From positions 5,988,157-6,052,156 of the forward strand of contig NC_084687.1 of NCBI RefSeq assembly GCF_028389875.1: a stretch of 64,000 bases of DNA, given 5' to 3'. Each line of letters starts with the position of its first letter. The stretch's first letter is position 1. A program made the translations under genes and the position numbers. The notes beneath the pieces are model-generated. The model ran no database searches and was not told the origin of the DNA. It saw only the letters and a list, made by a program, of their open reading frames with translations. Source of the DNA: Rhea pennata. Taxonomy: Eukaryota > Chordata > Aves > Rheiformes > Rheidae. Shown here piece by piece: positions 53,261 to 64,000 of the stretch.

Positions 53261-56200
53261 TTGTCGTCCCGAGCGGCTGCGGAAAGGGGAAGGAGCAACT
53301 CGGCAGCAACAGTTCCTGCCTGACAGTGATGGAACATGTCTGCTGCCGGCTGGCGTGGAAACGCAGCTGCCCCCGGGTGCTTTCTAAAGCGGAGCCGCCC
53401 GCCGCAGGGCCCCGCCGGGGGTGCGGGGAAAGGGGCGCCGGGGGCCCGGCTCGGCTCGGCCCGGCCCGGCCCGGGGGCGGCGGCGGGCGGGTCGCGCCGG
53501 GCGCTTTGTGCTGCCCCGGACAAAGGGGCCGGGCGGCTCCGCGCCGCTGCGGCCGCGCCGCCCGCGGCTCCTGCTCCTCTTGGAGCATCCGGCGGCGCCT
53601 CCGAGGCTTTTCAACCCCGCAAAGCTGCGTCTCACCGGGGAAGCGACCCGGCGCCGCCGAGCCGGCGGAGGCCCTCGGCCGCGCAGGCTTCGCCGCCGCC
53701 CCGGCGCTCGGTCCAGAGCCTGAACGACGCAGGCCGAAATCGGAGGCGCCCTGGGCCGAGCCGGCGTGTGGGGCGAACGCGGGTGTTCGCCCGGGCGCCC
53801 CCGCCCAGCCGCCGCTCTGCCCTGGCTCCCGGCCCGTAAAAGCCCGCGTCGCGCCGAGCCCCTCGTCCCGCTTCGGGCAGGGGGGCTTCGGCCATGTCTA
53901 TACAGCGGCTGTGGCGTGCCTTCGGTTTGAAGGACGCTCGGATAAATACCGTCTCCAAAAGTGCTGGATAACTTAACAGTGCCCTTGTTTTCCAAGGAGC
54001 TTTTCCGGCGAAGGTGGGGAGCACGTCTCCTTGGCAGAGAGAGACCGGGGGAAGTTTGAGCGGCTTCGTGACGCGGCGCGCGGTGGCACGGGTACACACA
54101 GTCTGCTCCGGGGGAGCGGCGTGTTCCGTGTCTCGGATGCAATTTGCTCCCACACATTAGCTGTTCAAAGCCTAGGCGTTATCCTGCGGATTGTGAAGAC
54201 TTAAAGGGGGAAAAAAAAAAAAACAACAACCCACAAATCCGTATGCAGCCGTCTTTTGTCTGCGGAGCGAGGCATCTGTTGATAGCCGGGACTCCTGGCC
54301 TGAATGAATGAATGAGCGAGCGGATCTTTGGCGTGCGGATCGGGGTGGAGGGGGCAGAGGATGGTGGTGGCCCGGCCTTGTCAGAGAGGGGCTTGCTCAG
54401 CTCACTGACGGAAGTTTGACTTTTCCTTCAAAACCACGGACGTTTCTCACTAGCTGCACCGTGATACGCTCACGGCATGTATCATATCACTTCTGGTTTG
54501 AGATTAGTGAAATTGGCCTTTGTTTGGGCAGACACGCTCTTTGTCAGCCTGCAGTTGGCTCAACTATTCAAGTTGCCGGTCGTCGATGCTTCCCCCCGAA
54601 GTAATAAAAGGGGAAGGGTGGCAAGTAAGGTACAAGGAAGAGGGATTCCTGACGTGGACAGGTTCTTTCTATCAAAACACCGGTTCAGGCGGCTGGAGCC
54701 TGGGTTTGTGCTATCAGCCTGCCAGCAGCAGAGCGCAGCGCAGCAGATGTGTTCAGGATTTAGCATTATGATTCGCGTTATTTCCTTGGCTCTGTTGAAA
54801 TGTGTCTGATAACATAGGATTTTATGCTGTAATGCGTGAGGGTGGCGCAGAATATCTGCGCAGCTCTTGGAGGATGAGGCGTATTCAACGCTGAGTCTGT
54901 TCTGGAAGACTGTTGGTCTTCATCCCTCTGTCCCCTGTCCCGGCTCCTCCATGCTCTCCCGGTGGAGAGAGAAAAGAGCAGCCAAGCCGCTGGACCTGCC
55001 TCTGGCGTTGCAGTGGGCAGCACAGCTGCTGCTCCAAATGATTCCTTCCAGCTCCCTAAAAACTGCCATGCTGGAGTTTGGTGCCTTGGGCTGGCTGGTT
55101 TGTATCCTTCCTGCAGTGGTGAGCATGAACTGCAAACTTGGGTTATTCCTCCTTCCGAGAGGACCTAAGTGCCCAGCCCAGCCTCGGTGGGGGGTGACCT
55201 AGCCGCAACGCGTGTTGACATCATCCCCTCCCCTGCTACGCAGGCAGGGTAACATCTCCGTTAGAAGCTGTTAGAGAGGCATTTAGAACATCTGCATTAC
55301 TCATAGGCTGCATTGGTGTAAAAGGATGACCTAAAGTAGGATATACCGAAACGATTGCATCAAGTCGTCAGGTTACAGATGATGTTTAAGAGAATTCTGG
55401 TGGCCTGCAGCCAGGAGCTGCGGCTGAAATGCCTTTATGCCGTCTGCTTTGCTTGTGCGGCAAACCTTTCCATTCGCAGCATTTCTCTGAGTATTTTCTG
55501 CTCCAAAAGGCTGTGTATTCGCGCAGCCTTCACTGAAGGGGAAACGATTGTATGTCTCGTTAATGTTAATGATGTCTTCTGGTTATGTCGTGCTTCCTCT
55601 TGGATCTTGTGCAACTGTTACCTTGTTAAACCTCTCTCCCAAGCGGTGCGATGTGTTTAGGTTAGGCTTTAGCTGAGAGTCACGTCGCTTGAGAGAACTT
55701 TTCAGTGCTCCAGGAGAGGCTGAATTTGGAGGCCGCGTTCCTGTAGCGACAAATACGTTATAGGCAATTTTCTTCTTTCTAGTACAAGATTCCACAGTGG
55801 AAGATGCTTGTAAAATAACGCAATGTGTGAGTTGAGGGATGGTTGCTTTATTTGCTACACCATGCCAGGGTAAAAACAAGAGATATTCTTTTACTTTTCT
55901 CATAGATCGTTATTTTTTATGTTGTTAGTTTCCCACTTAAAAAACAAACAAAAAAATCCCCAAACAACCTTTTTCTGTATTGAAAAACACCTGGGTGGAA
56001 TGCATAAATTGCCCAGGAGGAGGCAGGTGGTCCAGTGGCCAGATCCGTGCCTTGGCGTTGTTTCTGAACAGGGTTTCGTGTTCAGGTGCTTCCTCCTCCG
56101 AGTTCAGCCGCGGAGCCGCCAGGCGCCCTCGGCCCCGCGAAAGGGGGACGCCGCTGGCCGAGGCGCTGGAGGACGTGGGCCACCAATGACTAGACCCTGC

Positions 56201-58160
56201 TTGATGCTAAGAGACTGGCTTTTGGTGTCTAGCTGGGAGAGGACGTGAAAGCCGTGACGTGGTGATGAATGGCATTGAAGTGAGGTCTGTGCCGTTTCTT
56301 ACCCTCTTTTTCCTTGTACCTTGGTGTGATCTATTAATAGACAAAATTAGGCTTGTAATTTCTGGCAAACCTAACGTATGTAGGTCACGGTAGCCTTTGC
56401 TTGGCTGTGTTTGTTGCAGGCAGGCTGTTGGCATTAAGTGACGCAGATTGCGATGGTGGGATGGGGAGTGACGCCTGCATTGCGTGCTGTGAATTCCACT
56501 TTTAAGACTAATCTTTAGACCAAATACTGGATTTATGATTGGCTGCCTTAGTGTTTTATAAGGAAATCACAGGTCATCCGGATTGTAGGGGAACAGGGAA
56601 GGGGGTGTCAGTTAATGGTGATGGTATGTCGCTTGGTGGAGCTCTTCATGGAGAAAAGTTTGCTTTAAAATGAATTAACAAAAACCAGCAAACAGCATTC
56701 CTAACCCAAACTTCAAAGCAGAAAAGCCTCATCTCTCCCTTCAAGTGGAAGAGCCCAGCGAGCTACGGAGACGACTTGCAAACTCGTCCCCTCTCCGAGC
56801 AGCCTGGGGGCTTCACAGCCCTCCCGGGAGCAGCGGGGCGGCTCTGAGTGTCTTGTGCAACATTTGCCTGGTGGTAATCCGAGTGCTGGTCCCTCTGGTG
56901 TGGGCAGAGGACGGACCCCAGTACTTCGGTGGTTTATTATTCTTGTGTGAAGTCTGTTGTGGAAATCAGGTAGGTGGTGTAGGAGCAACCTCATCTGAGC
57001 AGCTCCTCTCTGTGCTGCCTCGCACTGATAGCGTGTTCGGCCGAAAACGTGGATGGAAGAGCACGGTGCCCTGCGGGGGACGGAGGCCCGCTGCGTTTGC
57101 ACCCTCTGCTCCCCGAAGGGCAGGCGATGGCCGTCTGTCCATCCGCACTGCGGCCAGCGCGCCTGCCGATCGCTGCGTGACGGGAGGGAGCGTTGAGAAG
57201 CGAGGTGCGTTTTCAGTGGTTGTGGTTCCTGTGCGGCTGAAACGCTCGTTAAACTCTCCCCGAGCTCCTCCTCGTCCACCAGCCTTTCGGGACTGGAGCG
57301 AATGGTGGGTGGGCCGAGGAGCGCCGCAGCTCGCCCCGCGGTGAGCGCGAGCCGCCGTTGGAGGAACGTGGGCTCTTCGGCGCCTGGCACCGGCCCGGCG
57401 GTCCTTTACCTCTCTGGTTCGGAGAGGGTCAACGTCTTTGGTCACCTTAAGTGCGTAATTTGTCTGCCAGTGTTCGCTTTATAGCGCTTGGGGACGTGAT
57501 GGAGCACAGTCCGGCGGGCTCCCCTCGAGCCTTAATTAGCCGCCGGACTTCGCTAGGCGAGCAGCACTAGCTGCGGGGTCTCTGTGGGGGGCTCTTAGTC
57601 CCTGCTTTCGATCCGTGGCAGATGAGGAAAGCGCTCCCGTGCTGCGTTTGCGAGGTGGTCGGCATCCGTCTCAAAGCTGTCCTCGCGGATGGGGCTCCCT
57701 GGCCGCCGAGCCCTGCGGGTGAGCTGGTTCCTGCGGCTGGTGGCCGCGGGTTCCCGCTTCCGTCGGGGCCAGGAGCTTTTCCAGAGGTGCTTAAGGGAGT
57801 GAAGCATTTTTGTTTAACCAAAAATATCTTTCGTATGGCCATTTGTGCATCTCGCAGTTTAAAGCTATGGAAAGTACAGTGTCATCACGGGGACTTTTCT
57901 AAGGCAGTGGTTTATTATCTCATTGACCAAAAGGGTTTACTGGCTTGGATTATGAGTTTAGTTAAACAATTGAGGATTTACATAATCCCTTCTAAATATG
58001 TTACATAGTCTGAGCAGTCAAATCTACAACTGATACAAACTGATAAAAGCCTGGCGGTAGGGGCTGACTGTTGCTCTGGCACGTGCTCAGGAAATGGCAG
58101 GGTTCTTCCTCTTAACGCGTTCAACCGCCAGTCTTGCGAAAGATTGGCGATTCCTGCGTT

Positions 58161-58230
58161 TTTACATGTGGGAAACTGAGATGCAATGATTTACTTAAGG
58201 TCCAACAGTCAGTGTGTAGCAGGGCTGAGG
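58161..58230 (+). mobile_element. MIR-like ancient SINE relic
   Basis: tttacatgtgggaaactgag, then ttacttaaggtccaacagtc and gtagcagggctgagg follow the MIR core order (GGAAACTGAG ... TTAAGTAACTTGCCCAAGGTCACACAG ... GGCAGAGCC). The copy is short and diverged. Confidence 0.6.
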
Positions 58231-61200
58231 GGAGAGCTGAGGTGCCTGCTCTGAGATGAGGCCCTCCACCAGCACCTGTTCCACTGGAGCCAGGCAAGAT
58301 GCTGCGTGATGGTCCTTTCCAAAGCCTTCTCCTCCGACTTGCACCCACCATGAACTGGAGAGCATTTTCCCACCTCCTCCAAAGTACTCAGCATCTCCAG
58401 TGATGTGATCCAAGCATATGGAAAATGTCTTTTGGAGTTCAGCTTTGGCTGAAGTTGCCATTTTGTGTCTCGACCACGACCAGCCCGGCTTTTGGTAGAT
58501 GCACTGTTCTGAAACCATCCCTGGGTAGGGTGCGGTGGCAAAAGCCTTTGGTAGATAGAAAATACAGCCTTAGCCCATGAGATAAATAGACAAATATGGC
58601 CAGGTGAAGCCCGCGTGGAGCTCCTGTGTGGCCTTCAGCAAGGCTTCTGCACGCATGCCAGTCCAGGAAAGCCCAGTTTAAATCGTGTAGGTGTCTGTGC
58701 TGTTCAGCGCTAGTGGCCCCGTTGGGGATGAGCAGCGTAGGGTGGGGATCAGGCTTTGCTGGACGTGTGCTGCCTGTTCTGAAGCAGCACCTATATTTAA
58801 AGCAATATGTAAATAATAACTTGAAGTTGTATGGGTTGAAATCCAGGAGTCTCAGTGTGTTTGCTAGATGGCAGGTAGGCACAGGTGAAGTAAATGCAGA
58901 AAACAGGCGCAGGAAGCCTTGAAAAAGTGCGCTAGTGACTTCTCAAAACCTGTCGGGCTTGTTCTCTTGGATCTCGGGGGTTGTCTTCTCTACCCTGGAC
59001 GTCCGAATGCCGGGGAGCTGCAGAGCAGCTTCTCCTTGTCCAAAGTCGTTGGGCTGTGCCTGTTGGGGCTCACGTGGGACAACACCAGGCTTGGTACTGT
59101 CCTGACCGGTGCGCTTGGTCCCAGGAGGTCCTCCGATCCCTGCCCCGTGATTGCCATGCTGAGCTGCTTTTCAGTGTTGCGTCAAAATGAAACCTAGCGG
59201 ATTTTCCCCAATTGATCTGCGGCTTCTGTGTTGAGGGATTGGGAGGAAAGAGCCTCTCTTTCATGAAGAAACCCTTTTCTCCAGCTAGCTCTGAGCTTAA
59301 GCAGCTTTCCCGACCCGCTGACTGCGCTCTCAGCGCCTCGCGGCGCGGGAGTCGGGGCCGGTTGTCCCCGAGCAGAACTGGCCCCGTGCGCCTGGCCTCA
59401 AGTTGCAGCATTCAGGCAGCATGACCTCACCTCCTGGTTTCCAAGAATAACGCGCTGCCTCCCCTCCGCCGCCGCGGGGCCGTCTGCAGCGCGGGAGGGC
59501 GGCTGCTGCGGGCCGGCAGCCGTCCCCTCCAGGGGCCCGTCCTCCGCGGATGCTCCCCGCCAGCCCCTCGGAGCGAGCCGCCCGTACCGGGGTCGGCACG
59601 GTGTCGGGTAGTGTCTCTCCCCTTCGTGCAGCAGGGATTTTAGGTAGCGAGAACTGGGAAAGGCGTTTGGAGGACCAGGCTGAGCTTGCAGGCTTCCGTT
59701 TCTGGGAGAAGGAAGTTTTGGGGGTGAGGGTCCCTGAGGACCACTGCCTAATGGCTGGCACTGAAACACAGTTTTAGCTGACCTCTCTCTACCCTTAAAT
59801 GATTTGCAAAACTGGGCTTTCCTGGGCGTTGGGGTTAACCTCGCAGAGCTGTCTGAAGCCCTCATGCTGTTGCGTTCATCCTGGGGGCTGGCGGCGGTTA
59901 TGGGGGAGTGGGAATCACGCAGGCAGGACACGTGGCAGCAAGGACGTGTGGCTGGTGATGCTTGTTGTCACGAGTGCCCTATCTGCAGGTAGGAGGAGGG
60001 GAGGATGCTGCAGGCACGGAGATGGTGGGTTGTGTAAGAGCCGTTCAGCTGGTGCCGGCGATGTCCTCGTGGTCCGGAGGCAAGTGTGCGGGACTGCGGC
60101 CGGACCATCCATGTGCTGAGAGAGCGGAGCTGCCGTCTTTGCTCTTCTCCTGAGTGGACTTGCGGGCTGCGCATGCCCTGTACCTCTGGAGCACGGTATT
60201 TTAAAAGAACTTAAGACATACATCGTGCTGTGCGGGGCTTCCTTGGCTTCACGGGTGCCACTTGTCTAGTGTGCTAATACATCTAAAACGCGCTTTCCGT
60301 GGCTCCGAGAGCGCCCTGGGAGAGACGTTCCCCGTGCACAAGCAGCGAAGCCTTTGCGTGCGGAGGACTTTGCGGCTTCTCTTGGCTATAAGCGCACGGC
60401 TTTGCAGGAGGAGTTTGTACAGCTCCAGCCCACTGCCCTGGGCGCTCAGCACCCCTCCTGGAGCCTGGGCTTCGCGGTGAGGAGAGCGTCGGATGCCGCT
60501 GGAGATCTGTGGTGTTTTTACTCTGTTACTGCATCTTCCCAGTTCCTGCTGAGAGGGTCACCTAGATCGTGCACAAATCTGTTTGCTTTGTAAAATTTGG
60601 CCTCCTGTTTCCAGCTCACTGGCCGCGAGTCATGCTCCACGTGTGCGGAGAGGTGCTGTGGCCGGGCTCCCGAGGGGAACAGTCCGTGTGCAGTCCGCCC
60701 GAGGAGGTGGACAGGAGCAGCTTGCCGGGGTTAGAGCAGGACACGAGTCTGAATGCAGGCAGCTTTAACAGCCTGGTACGCTGCTGCTCTTACACTTACC
60801 GGCCGAGTCATTTAGGACGTTTCAGATCTCGCCGTTTTGGGGTAGGGATTGTGGTGGCCAGCAGGTTTAGCAGTCGTTTTAACTCTCTTTCCTTTGTGGC
60901 CTCAGGCAGGGACTAACGGCCGCAAGTTTGTGACTGTTGGTACGTCCTCCTGACCTGAGGTGGCCCGAAATGTGAATTTTGCTGTGAACCGTGAAAATGT
61001 TGCCGGTGGCAGGGAGAGGAGGTCAGAGTCGCGGCTCCTCTCCGAGCTTTGGTGGGACCACGCGGCGATGTCGGACGTTGCAGGTCCATGCAGAAGCCCC
61101 TGGGGGAGGACAGCACCTTCCCGCGCGTTATGTCGGTGTGTTGCTTTGCTCTTGCTGAAGTAACTTCTCCCAGGGAAGAGGGCAGGTGAGCAAGCTGGCT

Positions 61201-62777
61201 CCAGCCGCCTGGGACAGGCGCAGCGTTTGCCGTCATGTGTAATGAGATTATTTGAGCTGTTGGCGTCAGGGATGCATGTGATTATGCGCCTGGCTGTCCA
61301 GCAAGCTGTAGCCTAAACTAGAGATAAAGTTCAAAACGCAAGCCCAGATCTGAATGTTCCTGGGGCTCCCAGCCAGACTGGGACTTTGCAGCTCTGCTCT
61401 CCTAAGATATCCGTGCCCGCTTGTGGTATAGATTTGGGATCGGAGGAGAGATGGACTTGATTTCTTCGTCGTAATTAACTTTGCTGCTTCTCCTTGTGTG
61501 CTCTAGGCTGTAGCTAACTCCTCTTGGGTGCTCCTTCTGATTTCAGCCTGTTCCGCCCTGCTGGCCCCAGAATAGGAGCGTAAATTGGGCTCAGGATCGC
61601 AATTACCATATGCTGAAACAGGCTAAATCTGTGTAACAGCATGTCAGGGCTCTGTGCCGTCCCTATCCAAAGAGGTATGTCACCGCACGCCTGAGCATGG
61701 CGCCTGGGCCGTTCACTAGCTGGAGAGTTGTGCTGGCGGGTGGGAGCGGGGGACCTAGCAGTGATGGAAGATGAAGAGCTGGCACGGTCAGGACATGGTC
61801 TAGGGAAGGCAAGGCGCCCCACCACATCGGGACCTCTGGCCAGTGAGTATCATGTCCTTTCCATGAGCTGTGCCAGTAGTGCCCACCGCTGGGATGGTCT
61901 CCAGGGACCATGGTGGCACATGGTTGCACGACGGCCATTGGATTGGCTCCCTCCCCTGGAGACGCAGCTGTGCTCTCCGTGCTGGATCTGCTGCTCTCTG
62001 CTTTCTGGGCGAAGATGAAGGCAGGGGTCAAGGCATCAAACTCCCTCCCAGCACCCCTGGCAAACTCCTCTCCTTCGCGAGAGGATTGGGTAGGCGCGTT
62101 TCCTCTCCATGAGCGTTCAGAAAACGGAGCAGCGAGTCTCCCTATTTCTGTCCTCTCGGCTCTCCTTTGGCCATGATATCTAGCACAGAGCTAGCGCAGC
62201 CTCTTGAAAGGCTCCTCGGACGTCCTGCCAAATGTGTGTTTTCAGGGAAATCTGGCTGGAACAAAAGCTGGGGCTGCTCTGGAAATTTGGCAGCGCGTCC
62301 CGTTGGCTGGAGTTCCAGTAGCTGCGGCTCGCTGCCTCTCGAGGCGTGGACGGGAGCCTGGTCCGAGTGACGCTCCTTGGGAGCACGCTCCGGGTATTTC
62401 GACTCGTCCCCGGCTCGGCTGGGGGAAGGAACACGCGTGCTCCAAACCGGAAAATATACGTGCTCTCCTCGGCCTCGATCAAAACAGCCCCGGAAAAGCC
62501 TGGCCTGCTCGCGGGGGTACGTTTTTATTTTGAGTAGCAATAATAACCCGATTGCATCTCGGCGTTTAAGAGCAGTTTGCAGCAGTTTTTGTGTATCGCA
62601 TATCAGCTCGCCTAAGCGGGAAGGCAGGAATTGCCCGCTTGCAGCGGGGGCCGCCGCGACGGGGAGGCGTCTCCCACCACCCAGCATGGCACCGGCGCCG
62701 GAGACTCGCTGCTTGCGGCCCCAGCTGAGCCCGCTCCTGCTCGCTCCGTCCCCCGCGGGCTGCGATGTGACTGACTC

Positions 62778-62796
62778 TTTTTTTTTTTTTTTTTTT
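62778..62796. repeat. T19 run in a pyrimidine tract
   Basis: Nineteen T followed by a CCCTTTCC-type pyrimidine stretch in MAPKAPK2 intron 1. Confidence 0.85.
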
Positions 62797-64000
62797 CCCT
62801 TTCCTTTTCCCCTCTTCCCCCATTTCGCAATGTTGGCTGCCCATTACGTGGGGCAGATTGCTCAGAAACCAGAGACGGGTGTTGCATAAGGCACTCGGCC
62901 GCGGCAGCCGGCTTCCGCCGAGCCTGCCGTTCCCTTGACAGGGAGGCCCTGCCAGGAAGCTTCCCGGGGTTGCCTCCTAGAAGCCGTCAGAGCTGTGACT
63001 CCGGCGTTTTTGGGTGAGTAAGGCTGGAGACTCGGTGTGGGTTTCCAGCGGCGCCTGCCAGTACTAACAGCCGTGCAATTTTCGGAGCAACATCACTCTC
63101 GTAGCGAAACGGTGACTCAGCCGCCCTCGGTCCCGGATTTCGTGATTTTGGGAGGAATCCGGGTGGTGGGACAGGTTCTGCCACCGAGTGTCCTGCTGAC
63201 CTTCAGTTTGGAGGACCTGGGAGTGTCGCGGTGGCCTCGGCCATCCCCCACCTTAATGTCTAGGTGGGATGCTCTTGCTCTCACTAATCCGCGTGCTCTG
63301 GCGAGGCTCTCCGCTTTCTTTTTGCCTTCCCTGCAAGGAAGCCAAGCTCTTCCCCGCCGGAGCGGCTGCTCCTCCAGAGCAACCTCTCTGGAACCGGTGG
63401 GAAAGCTGCTTCAGCTCTTGGCTGAGACTCCTGAGTGTGGAAACCTCCCTCCTTTTCTGTCTGCTTTTGTGTGAACGTGGAATCTTCTCCGAAAGACTGG
63501 GCACCGTCCGTCTCCTGGGCAGTCCTTTGTCGGAGGACTCTGCCTGAATGGCTCCGTGGCTCGTTTTGTGTCAGAACAGGACTTTCAGTGTCTCCCTCTG
63601 TGTTTCTCTTCCACCCTGGTTGTTCCCCTTTGGTGACCCAAGGGGATGAGCTGCTTGCGAAGAGCAGCGCCCTGCCCATGACATGAGACAGCTTCATGGG
63701 TGGTGGAAATCAGTCGGGAAGTTCTCCAGCTCCTGGGGGGTTCTGGAAGTGTCCCACAGCTCCTTGCAGAGGGCAGCTGGAAGACTTCCTTCCCCGCCTT
63801 CTCGCTGGGCCCCGGGTATGTTGTTGGAGATGCAAATGCTAGTCTGATGAAGGCCTTGGTGAGTAACATGCTGGGGAGTTTATAAACTGATTAAAATGTG
63901 CTCTCTGTGTGCTGCTGAGCAGCTCTGGCACCTCCCCGGGCTGCTGGCAGGCAGCAGGGCTGAAAGCTGGACTTGCTGCCTGGTTGCTTTACCAGCTCGC

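Larger units (their letters stand above)
52100..53950. promoter_or_regulatory. MAPKAPK2 CpG-island promoter
   Basis: Very CpG-dense DNA surrounding exon 1, with a tandem 50-bp duplication (52344-52443), G-rich runs with G-quadruplex potential, a (GGA)n tract at about 52640-52660 and a (CGG)n tract at about 52727-52745. The 5'UTR lies in this interval; the start site is not determinable. Confidence 0.75.
53095..64000 (+). other. MAPKAPK2 intron 1 (continues past window)
   Basis: 10.9 kb. The first 850 bp is CpG island. Further CpG-rich patches lie near 57000-57360, 59300-59600 and 62300-62760. No exon 2 (human MLQDCPKARREVELHW) was found. Contains G16 (53245-53260), a MIR-like relic (58161-58230) and T19 (62778-62796). 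Open frames in both directions have no recognisable domains. Confidence 0.75.

Noticed and set aside
52225-53976. 583-codon open frame across the MAPKAPK2 promoter, exon 1 and intron
   Set aside because: Only 52834-53094 matches MK2. The rest is GC-driven low-complexity reading through promoter and intron.
53384-54157. 257-codon minus-strand open frame in MAPKAPK2 intron 1
   Set aside because: GC-driven, Arg/Pro-rich, with no recognisable family.
53095-64000. MAPKAPK2 exon 2 within the window
   Set aside because: Searched for the conserved exon 2 sequence (LQDCPKARREVELHW and similar) in the plus-strand translations; not present.
1-64000. tRNA, rRNA, known microRNA genes, CRISPR arrays, prophage or endogenous retrovirus
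   Set aside because: None recognised by eye. Repeat content is limited to CR1 tails, one MIR-like relic and simple repeats.

Overview
The window looks like nuclear genomic DNA from an amniote, most likely a bird. Three things point there: intron-rich genes with near-mammalian protein identity, several short 3' ends of CR1 LINEs of the avian type, and a mosaic of very GC/CpG-rich and AT-rich blocks. The gene order RASSF5 - EIF2D - DYRK3 - MAPKAPK2 is the conserved vertebrate cluster found beside IL10 on human 1q32, and in chicken (from memory) on a microchromosome. No prokaryotic, viral or CRISPR-like content was seen.

Layout. 1-15656 (+) is the 3' half of RASSF5: an 11.4 kb intron with CpG-rich patches, then four coding exons carrying the Ras-association fold and the SARAH helix, followed by a roughly 3.2 kb 3'UTR. 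EIF2D (-) lies tail-to-tail with it, complete in 15 coding exons between 31930 and 19643 (598 aa). EIF2D and DYRK3 (+) share a bidirectional CpG-island promoter. DYRK3 is complete in three coding exons (32654-39626, 587 aa). A long AT-rich stretch of 3'UTR and intergenic DNA follows, and then an abrupt switch near 46.2 kb to GC-rich DNA with an orphan CpG island, candidate regulatory patches and a 45-bp near-perfect palindrome. MAPKAPK2 (+) exon 1 lies in a CpG island at 52834-53094, and the rest of the window is its first intron.

Functions. RASSF5 is a Ras/Rap effector that binds MST kinases. EIF2D delivers tRNA and recycles 40S ribosomal subunits. DYRK3 is a dual-specificity kinase that dissolves stress granules and other condensates. 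MAPKAPK2 is the p38 effector kinase controlling ARE-mRNA stability. They are neighbours by ancient synteny and do not form an operon.

I found no undescribed biological system. The most interesting observations are a DYRK3 first exon that could be read in two frames, each rescued by one of two splice acceptors 4 nt apart; the 45-bp palindrome; a RUNX/ETS/GATA motif cluster and a CTCF-like site upstream of MAPKAPK2; and an orphan CpG island. All exon limits were read by eye from splice consensus and reading-frame continuity, checked against recalled human proteins.
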